Shown here piece by piece: positions 52,701-64,000 of a DNA stretch of 64,000 nucleotides. How positions within the stretch are numbered: position 1 is the stretch's first letter; every line of letters starts with the position of its first letter. The position numbers were made by a program, and so were the translations under genes. The stretch lies in NCBI GenBank assembly GCA_009741485.1, contig CM019217.1, forward strand, positions 42,163,950-42,227,949, read 5' to 3'. Under the pieces are notes generated by a model that was given only the letters and a program-made list of their open reading frames with translations, was not told where the DNA came from and did no database searches. This DNA comes from Malurus cyaneus samueli. Taxonomy: Eukaryota; Chordata; Aves; Passeriformes; Maluridae.

Positions 52701-53559
52701 GGATACACATGGGATACAAGATCAGTCAGCAGCAAAAAATTTTCCCATGAGTGGTATGTTTCCAAGGTATCTGGCAAATTGGTTCATCAATCTTTCCTGT
52801 TTACCCTTTAATAACGGTGATAGTTTACTTTACATATTATTTTTCAGGGTAAAGTTTGTTGAACAGTCCTCAGGATCATGTAACCAGTGGCTGACGGAGT
52901 TCTGTTTCCAGCCCATAGCTTTACTGGCTTAAAAAAAAAATAAAAGAAACTTGGGGAGATATGTTAAGCATGTTAATAATTAAAGCAACAGTTTAAAGTG
53001 AATGAATGGGACAAATTATATCATGTACATTCTGTGAACCATGAGCTTGTGTTAAACTCTGATTTTTTTTTTTTGTGTTTCTACTTTTTACTGTCAGTGA
53101 AGTTTCTATTTTTTAAAATGGGCATGTTCTGAAAACTGTTTTACGTGAGCGCTGAAAATAACTGGAAATTAATAAACTGTGCTGATGGAGTGGTCTTGCA
53201 ATGTACAGTAGGTTGGATGAATAAAATAATCAAAAATGGTCTGCAGACACTGAAAGTCCATGAGGCTGGCAACAGTAGGAGACTTTGCTACTTTGTTTCA
53301 TACACCGTGTCTTGTTTCGTTTGTTTTTCATCCAGAGGCATTGCTGCAATTACCTGAACTCTGGCGGGCCTTGAGAGATACAGATTAGTTTTGAAACTGA
53401 TACCCAACAGAAGATAAAGTCAAACACTCTGAAGCACAACTGTCCTGAAAAAAAAAAAAGAAAATCCATTTTTAGTTTATTACTATTAATAAGACTTGGG
53501 TTTGGGGCAAAAAAAGCAATAACACAAGTCCTGGATTTTTTTTTCTCCTTTAGACGAAG

Positions 53560-53636
53560 GTATGTGTGTATATATAAACATGTTTGTATATATATATTTT
53601 AAAAAAAGCATACATATGTATGTATATAAAATATTT
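53560..53636. repeat. TA-rich simple repeat
   Basis: Alternating T/A and TATG/TATA steps with short A and T runs, forming a degenerate (TA)n/(TATG)n tract. Confidence 0.75.
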
Positions 53637-56283
53637 TTATGTGAAGTGCTGTAACATCAAAACTCGGGGTTTAAATGATGATTTTGGAGGAAAGCCTTTG
53701 AACTTGTCTAGAATCAAGTGAAGCTTTTAGAAATAACAAATGTGGTGAAGTGACAGGTTATGTACAATGTGCTGCAAATTTTGGGATGCATAAATTTGCA
53801 CATGTGGTTGAATCTTTGGTCCTATAAGTATGTAAACACACAAAACTAGCAATCCTTTTGAAATGAAACACCGTAAACCATTCCATGCCAGATTGGTTAC
53901 AAAATACTAATCTCTATCCCTGTAAAAGCAGGAATTTATTGAAGGAACATGGGCAAATCTTTAGCACTAGAAATCTGAGCGGTGTCCGTGTAATATTGTG
54001 CATGCTATTTAAATAATCCGTGAATTAGTCACACATTTATCAGCTTAACATTGCGCTATTCAAAACTTCACACTGGACAGCAGACGTTGAATCCCATAAA
54101 CATTTTTTCCCCAGAAGCTAATATATGAGAAGGCTTGCTGGTGCTTTTTTTTTTTTTTTAAGGGAAAAAACTAAATCCAGCAGAATAGTGAAAGGTTTGC
54201 TGAGAATATTTTGAACTGGTTTTAAATTTTTATATGTCTGTATTAATCTCAGCTTTCACTCAAGTGCTGTTGTCGCATTATGTACTCCATTACTTCGGAT
54301 TTAGATCCCATACTGATTTGATGTGGAAAACATAGAGATGACTCGTTCCCAGGAAATGAAAGGATAAGTTTGTTTTTTTTTCTCCTTGTCCTACTGTGCT
54401 TGTGTGAGGTTGCTGCAGTCACAAAGCAGCATTTTCCGCACTTACCTAGATGAATCCTGTAGTTTTGTGGCCGTCTTTGATCTGATGCAAGAAGTCTCAT
54501 GAGCTATGGCAAGCAAAAAAGAGTTACAGATCTGTGCCAGGTATTAAATATAAAGCTAATTTTCTTTCCAATGGCTACAACTATCTGTTCTTCCACTGGT
54601 TGCATTACATGTAGGTTCTTTGAGGATCCCTTAATTGCATTAAAATCATCCTAATGACTTCAGAATACCTGCTTCATTGTCAGATAATCATCACGCTGGA
54701 CTTGTTAATTTTCAGGCTTAATGAAATGCCCTGAAAAATATTGGTCTCCTTATTAGTGTCTGTGACATAAAATCTGTAAAGCACTACAGATATAATAATG
54801 GGCATTTATCTTTTTTAAGCTGGTACTTTTGCAACCTGCTCTGGCTCCTCAGCAGCCCTTTCCTAAGGCTTTCCATGGCAAAGGCCAGACATTTCTAGGA
54901 CACCTGGCTTAACCCTGCTGTCTCAGTAACTTCACTGGACAAAGAGTATCCTTGTCACCTTTGCAGAATAAAACATGGCATGAATGTCCTGCTTTAAATT
55001 TTTTTTATTTTCATCATATTAGCGTTAAACCTGGTGACACAGTCTGTTACAAGGACTTAGTTGCAGTGCTTTGTTTTTCTTTTTTTTGGCAATGATTTTG
55101 CTTCCCCCTGAAAGTAACAAATATGATAATTTCAGTGTCACTCACTGCAGTTCTGCTTATACTATATCTCCTGCCAATGCTCCGAGTTGTGTGTACTCGA
55201 CTCTTGTATTAATGACAAAATTCTGGCTGTTGAAACACTTACCTGTCTCGGTTTTAGCCTGCATTTCACACATTAGTTCACGTGTTCATGTGAAATTGGA
55301 ATTAGTTCTCTAACTGGAGCATGTGGTAACACATGAATGTGTTGGCTTGAAAAACTGCATTTTCCTTCACTGGGCTGTGTGTCTTTTCATTCCTACCTTA
55401 CACCTACGGAAGACCATGTTTTTTGGTTAGTTGTGGTTTTCTGTTTGTTTAGGGTTTTTTTTTAAGCTATGAATAACCCCAGACAAGTAGTTTAAAAACC
55501 AAATAAATAAGTAAATAAGAAAAGCTGTCAGCTGTTTACAATGGTTGTAGACATGGAAAATACATACGCCTTGGTAGTTACTGAAGCCATTGGGGATCTT
55601 CTTGACCCCGGTGAATGAGTGATCTTCACTGTATTTCTTTGGATCTCAGAATATGGCTCTGACTGAGGAGTCCCTGCTTGTGAATGCCTCAGGAAACAAA
55701 GAGTATATTTCTTGAAAACATTTCCCCCTTAATAATCCCAAGGGTCTTTTTTATTAAACAAAGCTGCAAGGATAAAGTTGGCATTCCATCTCTGCGTGTA
55801 TTGGGTAGTTTTAGATAGACAGTGGTGCTCAGCTCCCTTGTTTGGTGTGTTGGAGGCGACTTCTCTGACCTGAGCACTGTAATCAGCTGTTTCCAGAGCA
55901 GAGACCCACCACGCACATCTGAGTAACAGCCCTCCCGTGGAGAAGCGCTGCTCGAGTGCTCTCAAGTAATGGATTTAATCTCTGCACAAATCTGAAGTTC
56001 TGTAGATAAACATTTCAGCTAAAGAGTATGCTAAGCTCCAGCCCTGTGCTCTCCTCCTGCAAACAGAGGATTCTCTCACTCTGCTCCAGTGAGGTGTGTC
56101 TTTGTGGTGTTCCTCATTAGCCTGGTCCCAAGGCCTGTATTAATCTGCAGAATAATGTGTTTGTTCTATTTCTTCATGATACTATATTTTCATCCATCTT
56201 TGTTCCAGATGCTCTTTTCCAACAGCCAGTAGCACAGGATTTGAAGGACATCTTCATCTCTTTGCTCTGCTAGGTGCAAGTTA

Positions 56284-56341
56284 AACAAAAAAAACCCAAA
56301 AAACAAAAAACCCAACCAAAACAAAAATAAAACCAACAACA
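56284..56341. repeat. A-rich tract with C interruptions
   Basis: A runs broken by single to triple C, very similar in style to the tract at 24740-24808. The minus strand gives a phenylalanine/leucine-rich open frame (56190-56468) that is only this composition. Confidence 0.8.
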
Positions 56342-57993
56342 TATAAAAGAAATTCACCCCAAAAATTAGTTTTTTCAAGTAATATACTGGGAAGTTTTGG
56401 TGTATAGTAGCATAGTCACCTGAAGAATTTTTGAGGTTCCTTACTGGAGGTTTGGTTCTGAATTCCAAAGTGCTTAAAAGGAACTAGGCTGAATTCACAG
56501 CAGGAATAATTTTAGATAACTGTGTGTAAGCAAGTGGTACTGTGGAGGTTGAGTGTGGTCCCTAAGCCTTCTTCTATGGAAAGATATAGACAGATAGGGG
56601 ATATGTGAGAAACTGATAAGTAAAGGAAGGTAGAAACTAATCAGAGCATGAAAAAGGAAAGATTTCAGTTCCTCTTCTGTAGAGGAATGGTAAAATGAAA
56701 GAAATGGGAGATAAAGAAGCACAGATACAGAAGATAAGAAATGCACCTTCTTGGAAAAGGCAAAATACTGGACAAACTGGGATGACGAGGATAAAATTTT
56801 AGTTAATTTAAATAATTTGGTGTCATTGAACTTTAACCTGTGGTTACTGTAAATCAAAACATTTAATCTAAAAAAAACAGATATGCTGCTATACTGTGAA
56901 GTAGCCCATATTCAGGGCTCTTTTTGAGAAGATGAAATAGACTGCTGTGCTAAACAGGCATTTTATATACCCATTATTTAATACCTCAATGTCCTCATAT
57001 TACAAGTACATTTAAGCCTTATTTTTCTCTTTTGTTTAGATCCTTTATTCAGAAATTAAATACCTACCGAAAACTATTACTGATTTGACATGTAATTCAG
57101 TTACTATATTATTATTATTATTGGTATTCAATACATTTAAGCAATGTTATTTACTCTGAGTTGTGGTACATACATAGAATTTTTCTGTATAACACAGATT
57201 TTTAAAATGGAATACAGTTTATAGTTCCCTTGGAATGCCAAATGCAAGCCAGTTATTCCCAGCAGTAAGAAAACGTGGCTTTTTGGCCCTGGAGCATGTC
57301 TGTTCCAGTTTCCCTAATGCAGAAGACCTGCTATTCTGATGTATCTGTATTTTTGCTAGATACACCAGGTAGGTAGGGAGATGAGCTTGTGTAGCATTGT
57401 GTGACATTGCAAACTTGATCTTCCTTGCTTTCATAGCTGCTGCTTGAGGTTTTTCACAGTATTTGAATTAATCTGCATTTTTTGACATCTCCAGGAACGT
57501 GGGATACTGGGAAACACACTTGAAGTAGCAACAATACTTCTTGTGAGTTTAGCTGCTCTTGTCCAGTGCTTGCATTATTTTAAAAACTTTTTTTCTTTTG
57601 GAAACCCAATAATTATAACTATACTGTGAAAGGTTTGGATGATTTAGCTTTTCTCTATTTTGTTTATAATTATTTTTCTTTCTGTTGATTAGGTCCATAG
57701 TTCAGAGATCACAAAAGTAGCTGTAGGACTGTTGATAATGAAAACTGCAATAAAGTAAGATTGTGGAGGCTTGAGCAATTTTCTGAGGTATTAAAGATTG
57801 TATCTTTTAAGTCCCAATCTTGGATTATGGCAAAATGTTACCTCAGAGTCACATTCATGTGTGCTTTTACTCTTGAAAGGCTCCAGAGTTCATCTAATAT
57901 AAACTAATCATTTGTACTAGGGCAAAACGATTTTCTGAAGTGGTAAATAAAAAAGAAGGATTTGGACAATATACAATATTTATCTATAAAGTC

Positions 57994-58134
57994 TTCCTTA
58001 AATAAAGTTATTCTTCGTTAGGATGAATTCTCTTTCAAAGCAGTAATTTCTGTTAAGGGTGTCNTTCCTTAAATAAAGTTATTCTTCGTTAGGATGAATT
58101 CTCTTTCAAAGCAGTAATTTCTGTTAAGGGTGTC
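57994..58134 (+). repeat. Exact 70-base direct repeat flanking a single N (assembly scar)
   Basis: Copy one is 57994-58063 and copy two is 58065-58134. They are identical base for base and separated only by the N at 58064, the sole ambiguous base in the window. Both start TTCCTTAAATAAAG and end TTAAGGGTGTC. This is what results when two contig ends that overlap are joined with a token gap instead of being merged. Confidence 0.9.
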
Positions 58135-58211
58135 ATGTTGTTGCTATATGTTCATGCAATATGTATAACAGGAAATTCTGTATGTACTTCTTATGTGTGA
58201 GAAGCAACTAC

Positions 58212-58330
58212 AGAGTCACAGAATTGTGTAGCCTGGGAAAAGCCTCTAAGATCAAGTCCCACCTTTGATCACCACCTTGCAGACAGACCGTAGCACAAAG
58301 TGCCACATCCATTTTTTCTAAATACACTGT
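58212..58330 (-). mobile_element. Short CR1 LINE 3' remnant
   Basis: AGAGTCACAGAATTG is the reversed CR1 terminus. It is followed by 'gcctgggaaaagcctctaag', 'atcaagtcccacc' and 'cacaaagtgccacatcc', which match the avian CR1 tail in order. It is diverged and only about 120 bases long. It is the only transposon I recognise in the intron. Confidence 0.8.
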
Positions 58331-60514
58331 TTTAAAACTGTGAGCCCTGAGGTATTGCTCAGTGCTAACGCCATGCTGTGTGTTTGTTCACTTTATTTTG
58401 CAGTGGGTCACTAATGGAAGGACCATTAAACAGCCCCACAAATCTGTATCCCTTAAAAATTTCAATTAATTTTAGATAATGGACTGGAAGAGAGAATACA
58501 AGTAGGTCAAAAGAGGACAAATATGTTGGGGTTGTGTGTGTGTTGTGGATCCTTGAGTTTTAAATGTGCAATGTCCACATCAATTCTCAGAGCCTCTGGC
58601 TTAAATTAAAGCTTATTTGAGGTGGGCATTATCTGTAATGACTTTTGGAATGGATCCTTAATTCTCACTGTGGTATAGAGCAGTAGAAAAAGTACTTTTA
58701 GTCAGACAGCTCCTCACTGTCTCTATGGCTGGGTGTTCTGTGTCTCGATGTTGAATCTTCTACTGCTGTAAGTTTTAGTGGTTAAAAAGTAGCTTATTTT
58801 TATAGAGGTAGGGAATTTGATGCCTCAGATTGTTCTTTTTTAATCACCTAATCTTTTTGATAACTCAATCAAACTCTATCTTTAAAGGCACCAGAATATT
58901 TTTGGTTTATTTTGGGTTTTTTTTTGGCCTCTGAAATTCCTTTAGAAAACCAGAGGGAGATGAGAAGTATAGAGGAGGTGAGTAGGCACACAATGAATAG
59001 AGTAGTTTGCTGCTGAGCTGACTTTGCTTTATGCATTATTGAATTAGGAGGCAGGTAAAGTTCAGAAATGCTAACTTCAGTTCACTTAGATCTGAGCAGG
59101 GTAAGGCTGAAGCACAGACCTAGGATTGCATTATGGCTTGCTGGCATTATCATCAGGAAAAGAGGTGGAAAATGCATGCTTTGAATGATGAAGACTACAA
59201 AAACAATGTTTACAGTAGAATCAAAAGTGAAGAATTTCTCTGAATGTTTTTTCATAGATGGATAAAAAAATGAATACCTGAAAGCCAAGAACCAAGAAAT
59301 AAAGACTGAAGATGAACATTTTACTTTGATAGCACTGGAATGTGAAAGTTCAATCCAAGGAAGAGCCAGTGAAAATAGTGGTGTGAGGGAGGACTGTGAA
59401 GCCATGTGGTAGTAAAAAAAAAGACATTTTCAACTTGCAGAGATACTGGGCAGCTGTAACTTCCCTCATCTAAAGTATGGGACTCCAGTGAGCTTGGTTT
59501 TGGGGCTAGATGCTGTTATGACTTGGATAAAGCTCAAAGGAAAGTTGCAGAGTTATTTATAGCGAATTATGAGCTGAATATGTGTATTTTAGCTAAGCAA
59601 TACCTAAGGCAAATGCAATAAACTTAAAAACAATTGAAATTGCTTCACTTCTGGGGAAAAAGGAAATTTATTTAGGTGAGCGTGAGAAGAAATGGTAGCT
59701 AGACAGACAGGAAGAAAGAAAAGAAAAAGCCATTATTACGAGGAATAAAATGCAGTTTGAAAAAAACATACGAAATTATGAGGTAGTTTTCTGAGTGAAG
59801 TGGAAAATCTATTTACTGGAGAAATTTGCAACCGCACATGCTTTTCATCTGCTTTTTCTCCTTGTTTCCATTTTGCCTGAAAAGAAATATGAGGGCAATT
59901 GTTCTGCTCTCTGAGCTTGCAGAGAGACGAGTTCAGTTGTCTTTATCTCAAAATGCAATGATGTATTAATGCTTGGCACTTCACCTTCTAAGTCTGCAGG
60001 ATAACCCATAGGTATTTTAAAAGGCCAGAGAACTTGAGAGCTCTTACACAAACAGAGTTCTTCATTCTGTCAGTGTAGAGCAGCTTGAAAAGTGACAAAT
60101 CATCCCTCTGGTTTGCTGAATGCACCTGGGAAGAGCTGAGGTTGTCTTGAGTGATGGGTTGAAGCTGCATATTCCACTTGACCCAGAAAACTGCCATGCA
60201 ATTTCATGTGCTTTTTCAAACTGCAGAGCAGTAACTCTGTGCAGTTTTTAAGCATCCCTTCTTGCGTGCTTGTTCCTATAATGCTGTTTTCTCCTCCCAT
60301 GTGCACTGCTCAGAATTGGTCCTGAGGCAGCTAGAGGTCCAGCAGACAATTCTCAGTTCAGTTTTCCAGTGTAGCTTTAACCCTTTTAATCAGCATTACA
60401 GAGTTTGGCAAACAATGAGAAAAGCTTCAAAAATATATTTAAAAGGGGAAAAATTATCCATTTTGTCAGGGTTTCCCCATACTCTTTGGAAGTTTAGGAA
60501 GTCTTTCGGTATTA

Positions 60515-60536
60515 AAAATTATTTTAAAATAATTTT
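60515..60536. repeat. Perfect 22-base AT palindrome
   Basis: AAAATTATTTT is followed directly by its reverse complement, with no spacer. Every base is A or T, so chance is a plausible origin. Confidence 0.7.
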
Positions 60537-61974
60537 AAATAATATTAAGCTGATGGCAAAAGTTGTGAATGCCATTGTTTTCAAGACAAGAGTGATTTGA
60601 AAGGAAGGCTGTAACATGACTGAACAGAGAGAATTTATTCCCCTTTTAAATTCCACTGCTTTACATCAGTTTTCCCTTTTAATCAACTGTTGCTTTCAGT
60701 GAAGCTGCTGATAAGTTTTTGAGGATTTAATAGGATGGGGGTAAGTCATCTGAGATATTAAAGATTTATATGATTCCCTTGACATTCCTATTAATAGTTG
60801 AAATTACCTACATTAGTGTAAATTTTTGAAATGCAGAATGTGAGACAGTCATGAAAGCAAAATTGTACACAACCACTCTGAGTCCCTTGAACAGCAATAT
60901 TGCAGAATCTGTTCTAAAATGGATGTTTAGAGCATTATCTTCCTAGAGTGAGGAAAATCTGAAATGTATCATGTTTATTAAACATGATTCAGAAGGGTAT
61001 TTGCATGTCCAGTGTAGGCAGTACTGGAAGCTGAGCATCTCCTTAAGCATCCCTTTTAGAGTATAGTAAAAGATGCTGTAGAATATGAGATGGCCAAATC
61101 TTTTTAAAAAAATGAAAAAAAACCCCAGCAGCAACAAGCACAATGTATGAAGAACCAACAGCTTTCCTAGTGGTAAAAATCATGTCTGTTGAGGCCTTGC
61201 TCCCTAGGGCACCATGAAAGAATTATTATTGTTTTTTTATTTTCTTACTGTCTGCTAAGTAAGTTGAAGCTTTCAGTAACGAGATTTGTGTCAGTATCCC
61301 AGTGAAAATTCCCTTCATAGGAAACTTCACTGCAAGGTCTATAATAATAACCATCAATATTTAGATTGTCTCTTTTTCTTTTTGGTCTTTTTTTTTTTTT
61401 CTTTTCAAAATTAGTTGAATTTCTGGTCCTTTAGAATATATTCTGACATTTATTATTTCAGCCCTCAAATATACACAGGGAATAATTGTATTTTCCTCTT
61501 CTGAGCAATGCTACTTTTACTTGCCTCTCCAAGCACATTAAAATAAGAGTTTCTTGGATGCTATCATGTAATATTATTAAGTAGTAAAACACATATGTTG
61601 GATTAATTTAGCTGTGTGCTTTTCAGTCTCATGAGCTGCTAGCTGGTGGGGGAAAGGCACTTATTTTTTGCCTTTAATGCTGTGTTTAGTTTATTGCTTA
61701 TACAAGCACATATGTGGATTGAAGTCTATCTACAAATTAATGGTTCTCTATTTTTGAAGTGTGAAGTTTTCTAAACAAGCTGGTTAATAACTGATGCCAA
61801 GACAGTTTGTGACTAGAATTAGGAGGGTTTGGTGATTATTTGAAATAGTAGTCAGCAAAATCATCAAAAGTATTCCAAAAGTTTTCAATCCAAAAACATT
61901 TTTAGTACATTTACCAGATGTTCAGATTCTGGTAATACTAATTCATAATTATAAAGATGTTGTTGCAGGAGAGA

Positions 61975-62075
61975 ATTTTGTGAAATAGTTATTTAAATCA
62001 TGTATGTAATTTAATTTATTACATTTTATTTTTTATTAATCTTTTAACTTACAAATTTTCATGACATAATTTATT
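61975..62075. repeat. AT-rich stretch
   Basis: About 100 bases made largely of TTTATT/ATTTAA words with very few G or C. No other feature is seen. Confidence 0.6.
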
Positions 62076-64000
62076 GTGTTTTGTGCCAGCTTTAAGTAGG
62101 TTTATTCACTCCAGTTTTTCCTGGTTTTACACTGGATCTGCTTACTCTCTTGTTCTGAATCTCTTTGAGACTTAAGAAGCTTCTCAGGCTTATTTGAAGA
62201 TAGTCTTTTCAACAGCCTTTTGCAAATACATCCCCAATCTCAAAAAGGAAGGGATTAGACATCATTAAGGGTTCAGTGGACCATTCAAATTTAATTTGAA
62301 CGATTTCAGGTTATCCTACCTTTTATCAGTAGAATGCTTAGATACACTAAGACTGACTTGTAAGAAATATGACTTCTAATTGCAAAGCAAGAGTTATTGA
62401 AGTCAACATTGAAATGATACCTGCTTTCCTAAAACTTCAAAGAACAACCTTTGTCCCCCTCTCAAGCTTTAATAACTATAAATCAATCTGTCTTTCCAAT
62501 ATTTTTCTCACAACTGCTCACCATGTTTAAATATAATTATGTTTAACAGATTTGCCTTCTTACCTTTTCCATTTAGAAATGTTATGGTTAGGTGCAGTTT
62601 GGGGAAAACCTGGGTTATTGTGAATGGCACCTTCTATTTTAGAATATGTAGAATTAAAAATGATATTTTGAAAAATAAAGGTAATGCTTTTAAACAAAAA
62701 CAAAACAAAAAAAATTTGGTCTCAATGTATTTGTGGTTCTAATGACAAATCTTGTACTCCTGCTGATTTTTTTCTTTCAATACAAATTATTAGGGGGATG
62801 AGCTGACCCTTTTAAGTGAAAACAGAAACACTGTTTTCTTGACAATTAATTCTCCTGGTAATGCTCTAATCCTCATTGATAAATCTGCAAAAGATTTTTT
62901 TTTTGTTTCTGTTCATGAGACTGGCAGTCATTTTTAAACTGTGCCTCAAGTTATTTGTGGGAGAGAGAGTGATTAGTGTTTCAGTCTCTTAAAAGCCGAT
63001 TTGGTTTTATAAAGTACTTCCTATAAATTTTTGGGGTACATGATTTTCTCATGGGTTTTGCAACTACTTCCTGGATATATTTATAGATGTGCTATGAATG
63101 AAAGGAGGTGTCAGACTTCAGATAGTGTTTAATATCCTGTGTTTTGGGTAATAGTGGAAGTGACATCAGTTTGAGCAGCTTGAGACCAAAAGATTGGTGG
63201 CCTTGGGGAACTTGAGGTGGGTTGCCAGGTTGATGGTGTGGGGAACACCTCTCCCTTGTGAAATTGTATCTTTTGAGGAGCACCGTCTTCAAATGTAGAT
63301 GAAATAATATTGATAAATAATGTGACTGACAATAAGGTATGTCTGGGCTATAAGCAGATCAAGAAGTCAGTGTGGAAACAAGTTTAAAAGGCAGTGAATT
63401 GAGGACTTTGTGATGGTATATAGTTCAAAATGGGTAATCCTACTCTAAACCTTCTAGTGAGATGGTGTTTCTGTTCTTCAGTTGTCTGTAACAGCCATGT
63501 TTCAAGTACCCTGCCTGACTCAAGCAGTCAGTCTTTCTAAAGCATATTTGTTTTTTGTTCAGAGCTAAATGTTTTGCAGTTATGCTCTTCATTTCTTATT
63601 TTGGAAAGTCCTGTGATATAAATTCTTCTTTTTTTTTAACATAATGTCTGCCTTGTCTGATACATGGTGAGTGGTACAGTGGTAGTTGGACCACCGTTCT
63701 TAAGAGCTGTCTATCACAAATCATGCTTATGGGGCATAAGCATATTTTTTTAACACGTATCTGCTTACAAATGTTCCTGAGAAATTTGAAAACTGCCTTT
63801 CAAGCAGGCTGCAAATCATCTAAAATAAGATGCAATAAGTTTTTTTAATGTTCCACCCATTTTTTGCTCAGCTGAGGATAAAGGGGATGGGAATGGAAGC
63901 CCAATAATACACATTCAATGTTGGGTAGAACAAGGCACACTTCTTGAGAATTCCTTCTGCAGGGATTTTCTCAGGAATTTGCAGATTATTGGAGATGATG

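Larger units (their letters stand above)
25908..64000 (+). other. PDGFC: PDGFC intron 1 (5' part, continues beyond the window)
   Basis: From the exon 1 donor to the window end I recognise no PDGFC exon 2, which would begin by completing the split codon and encode the start of the CUB domain. The sequence is AT-rich with scattered homopolymers. Open frames, including those of 112-127 codons (for example 27001-27339 plus, 44782-45165 plus, 44506-44859 minus, 41610-41948 minus), show no domain and usually overlap others on both strands. A first intron longer than 38 kb fits the large first introns of this gene in other vertebrates. Apart from the items listed separately, I see no nested gene or RNA. 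Confidence 0.7.

Noticed and set aside
60515..60536. 22-base AT palindrome as a functional site
   Set aside because: Pure A/T sequence in an A/T-rich setting makes such palindromes likely by chance, and no paired features surround it.
26000..64000. PDGFC exon 2
   Set aside because: I looked for the expected split-codon continuation and the start of the CUB domain in the translated frames and by eye and did not find it. A short exon in diverged sequence could still be missed by eye.
1..64000. A novel bacterial, phage or CRISPR-type system
   Set aside because: There are no gene clusters, ribosome-binding sites, direct-repeat arrays or long prokaryote-like ORFs. All recognisable features are those of a bird nuclear genome.

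Overview
The window is vertebrate nuclear DNA, almost certainly from a bird. The evidence is a low-GC background without dense genes, three 3'-truncated CR1 LINE fragments of the avian type, an avian endogenous-retrovirus solo LTR, and a single CpG island. No prokaryotic operon, CRISPR array, viral genome or defence system is visible. Nearly all open reading frames in the six frames are chance ORFs of 60-160 codons.

The one gene I can support is PDGFC (platelet-derived growth factor C) on the + strand, represented only by its first exon. A CpG island (about 24960-26175) holds the promoter, a 5' UTR with the conserved leader around 25611-25650, the start codon at 25786, a signal peptide reading MLLLGLLLLTSALAG, and a splice donor at 25902. 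The coding part of the exon is 116 bases where the vertebrate exon should have 118. Two separate one-base losses, near 25861 and 25884, put the reading frame out. I read these as probable consensus errors in GC-rich sequence, though a true lesion is not excluded. Two upstream ATGs (25620 and 25628) open frames that run past the main start.

Layout: 1-24960 is upstream intergenic sequence with a CR1 fragment (about 266-987), a pentanucleotide microsatellite (7561-7620), a solo LTR (11182-11739), a second CR1 fragment (about 23113-23577) and an A-rich tract just before the island. 24960-26175 is the CpG island with PDGFC exon 1. From 25902 to the window end is the start of a very long first intron (more than 38 kb). 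It holds two G-quadruplex-type G-tract clusters just after the exon, a motif-dense candidate regulatory stretch (about 26980-27420), homopolymer and AT-rich tracts, one small CR1 remnant (58212-58330), and an assembly scar: an exact 70-base direct repeat around a single N at 58064. I did not recognise exon 2.

The most useful results are the annotation of PDGFC exon 1 with its two apparent frameshifts, the overlapping upstream ORFs, and the false-duplication signature at the N. I did not find a convincing previously undescribed system.
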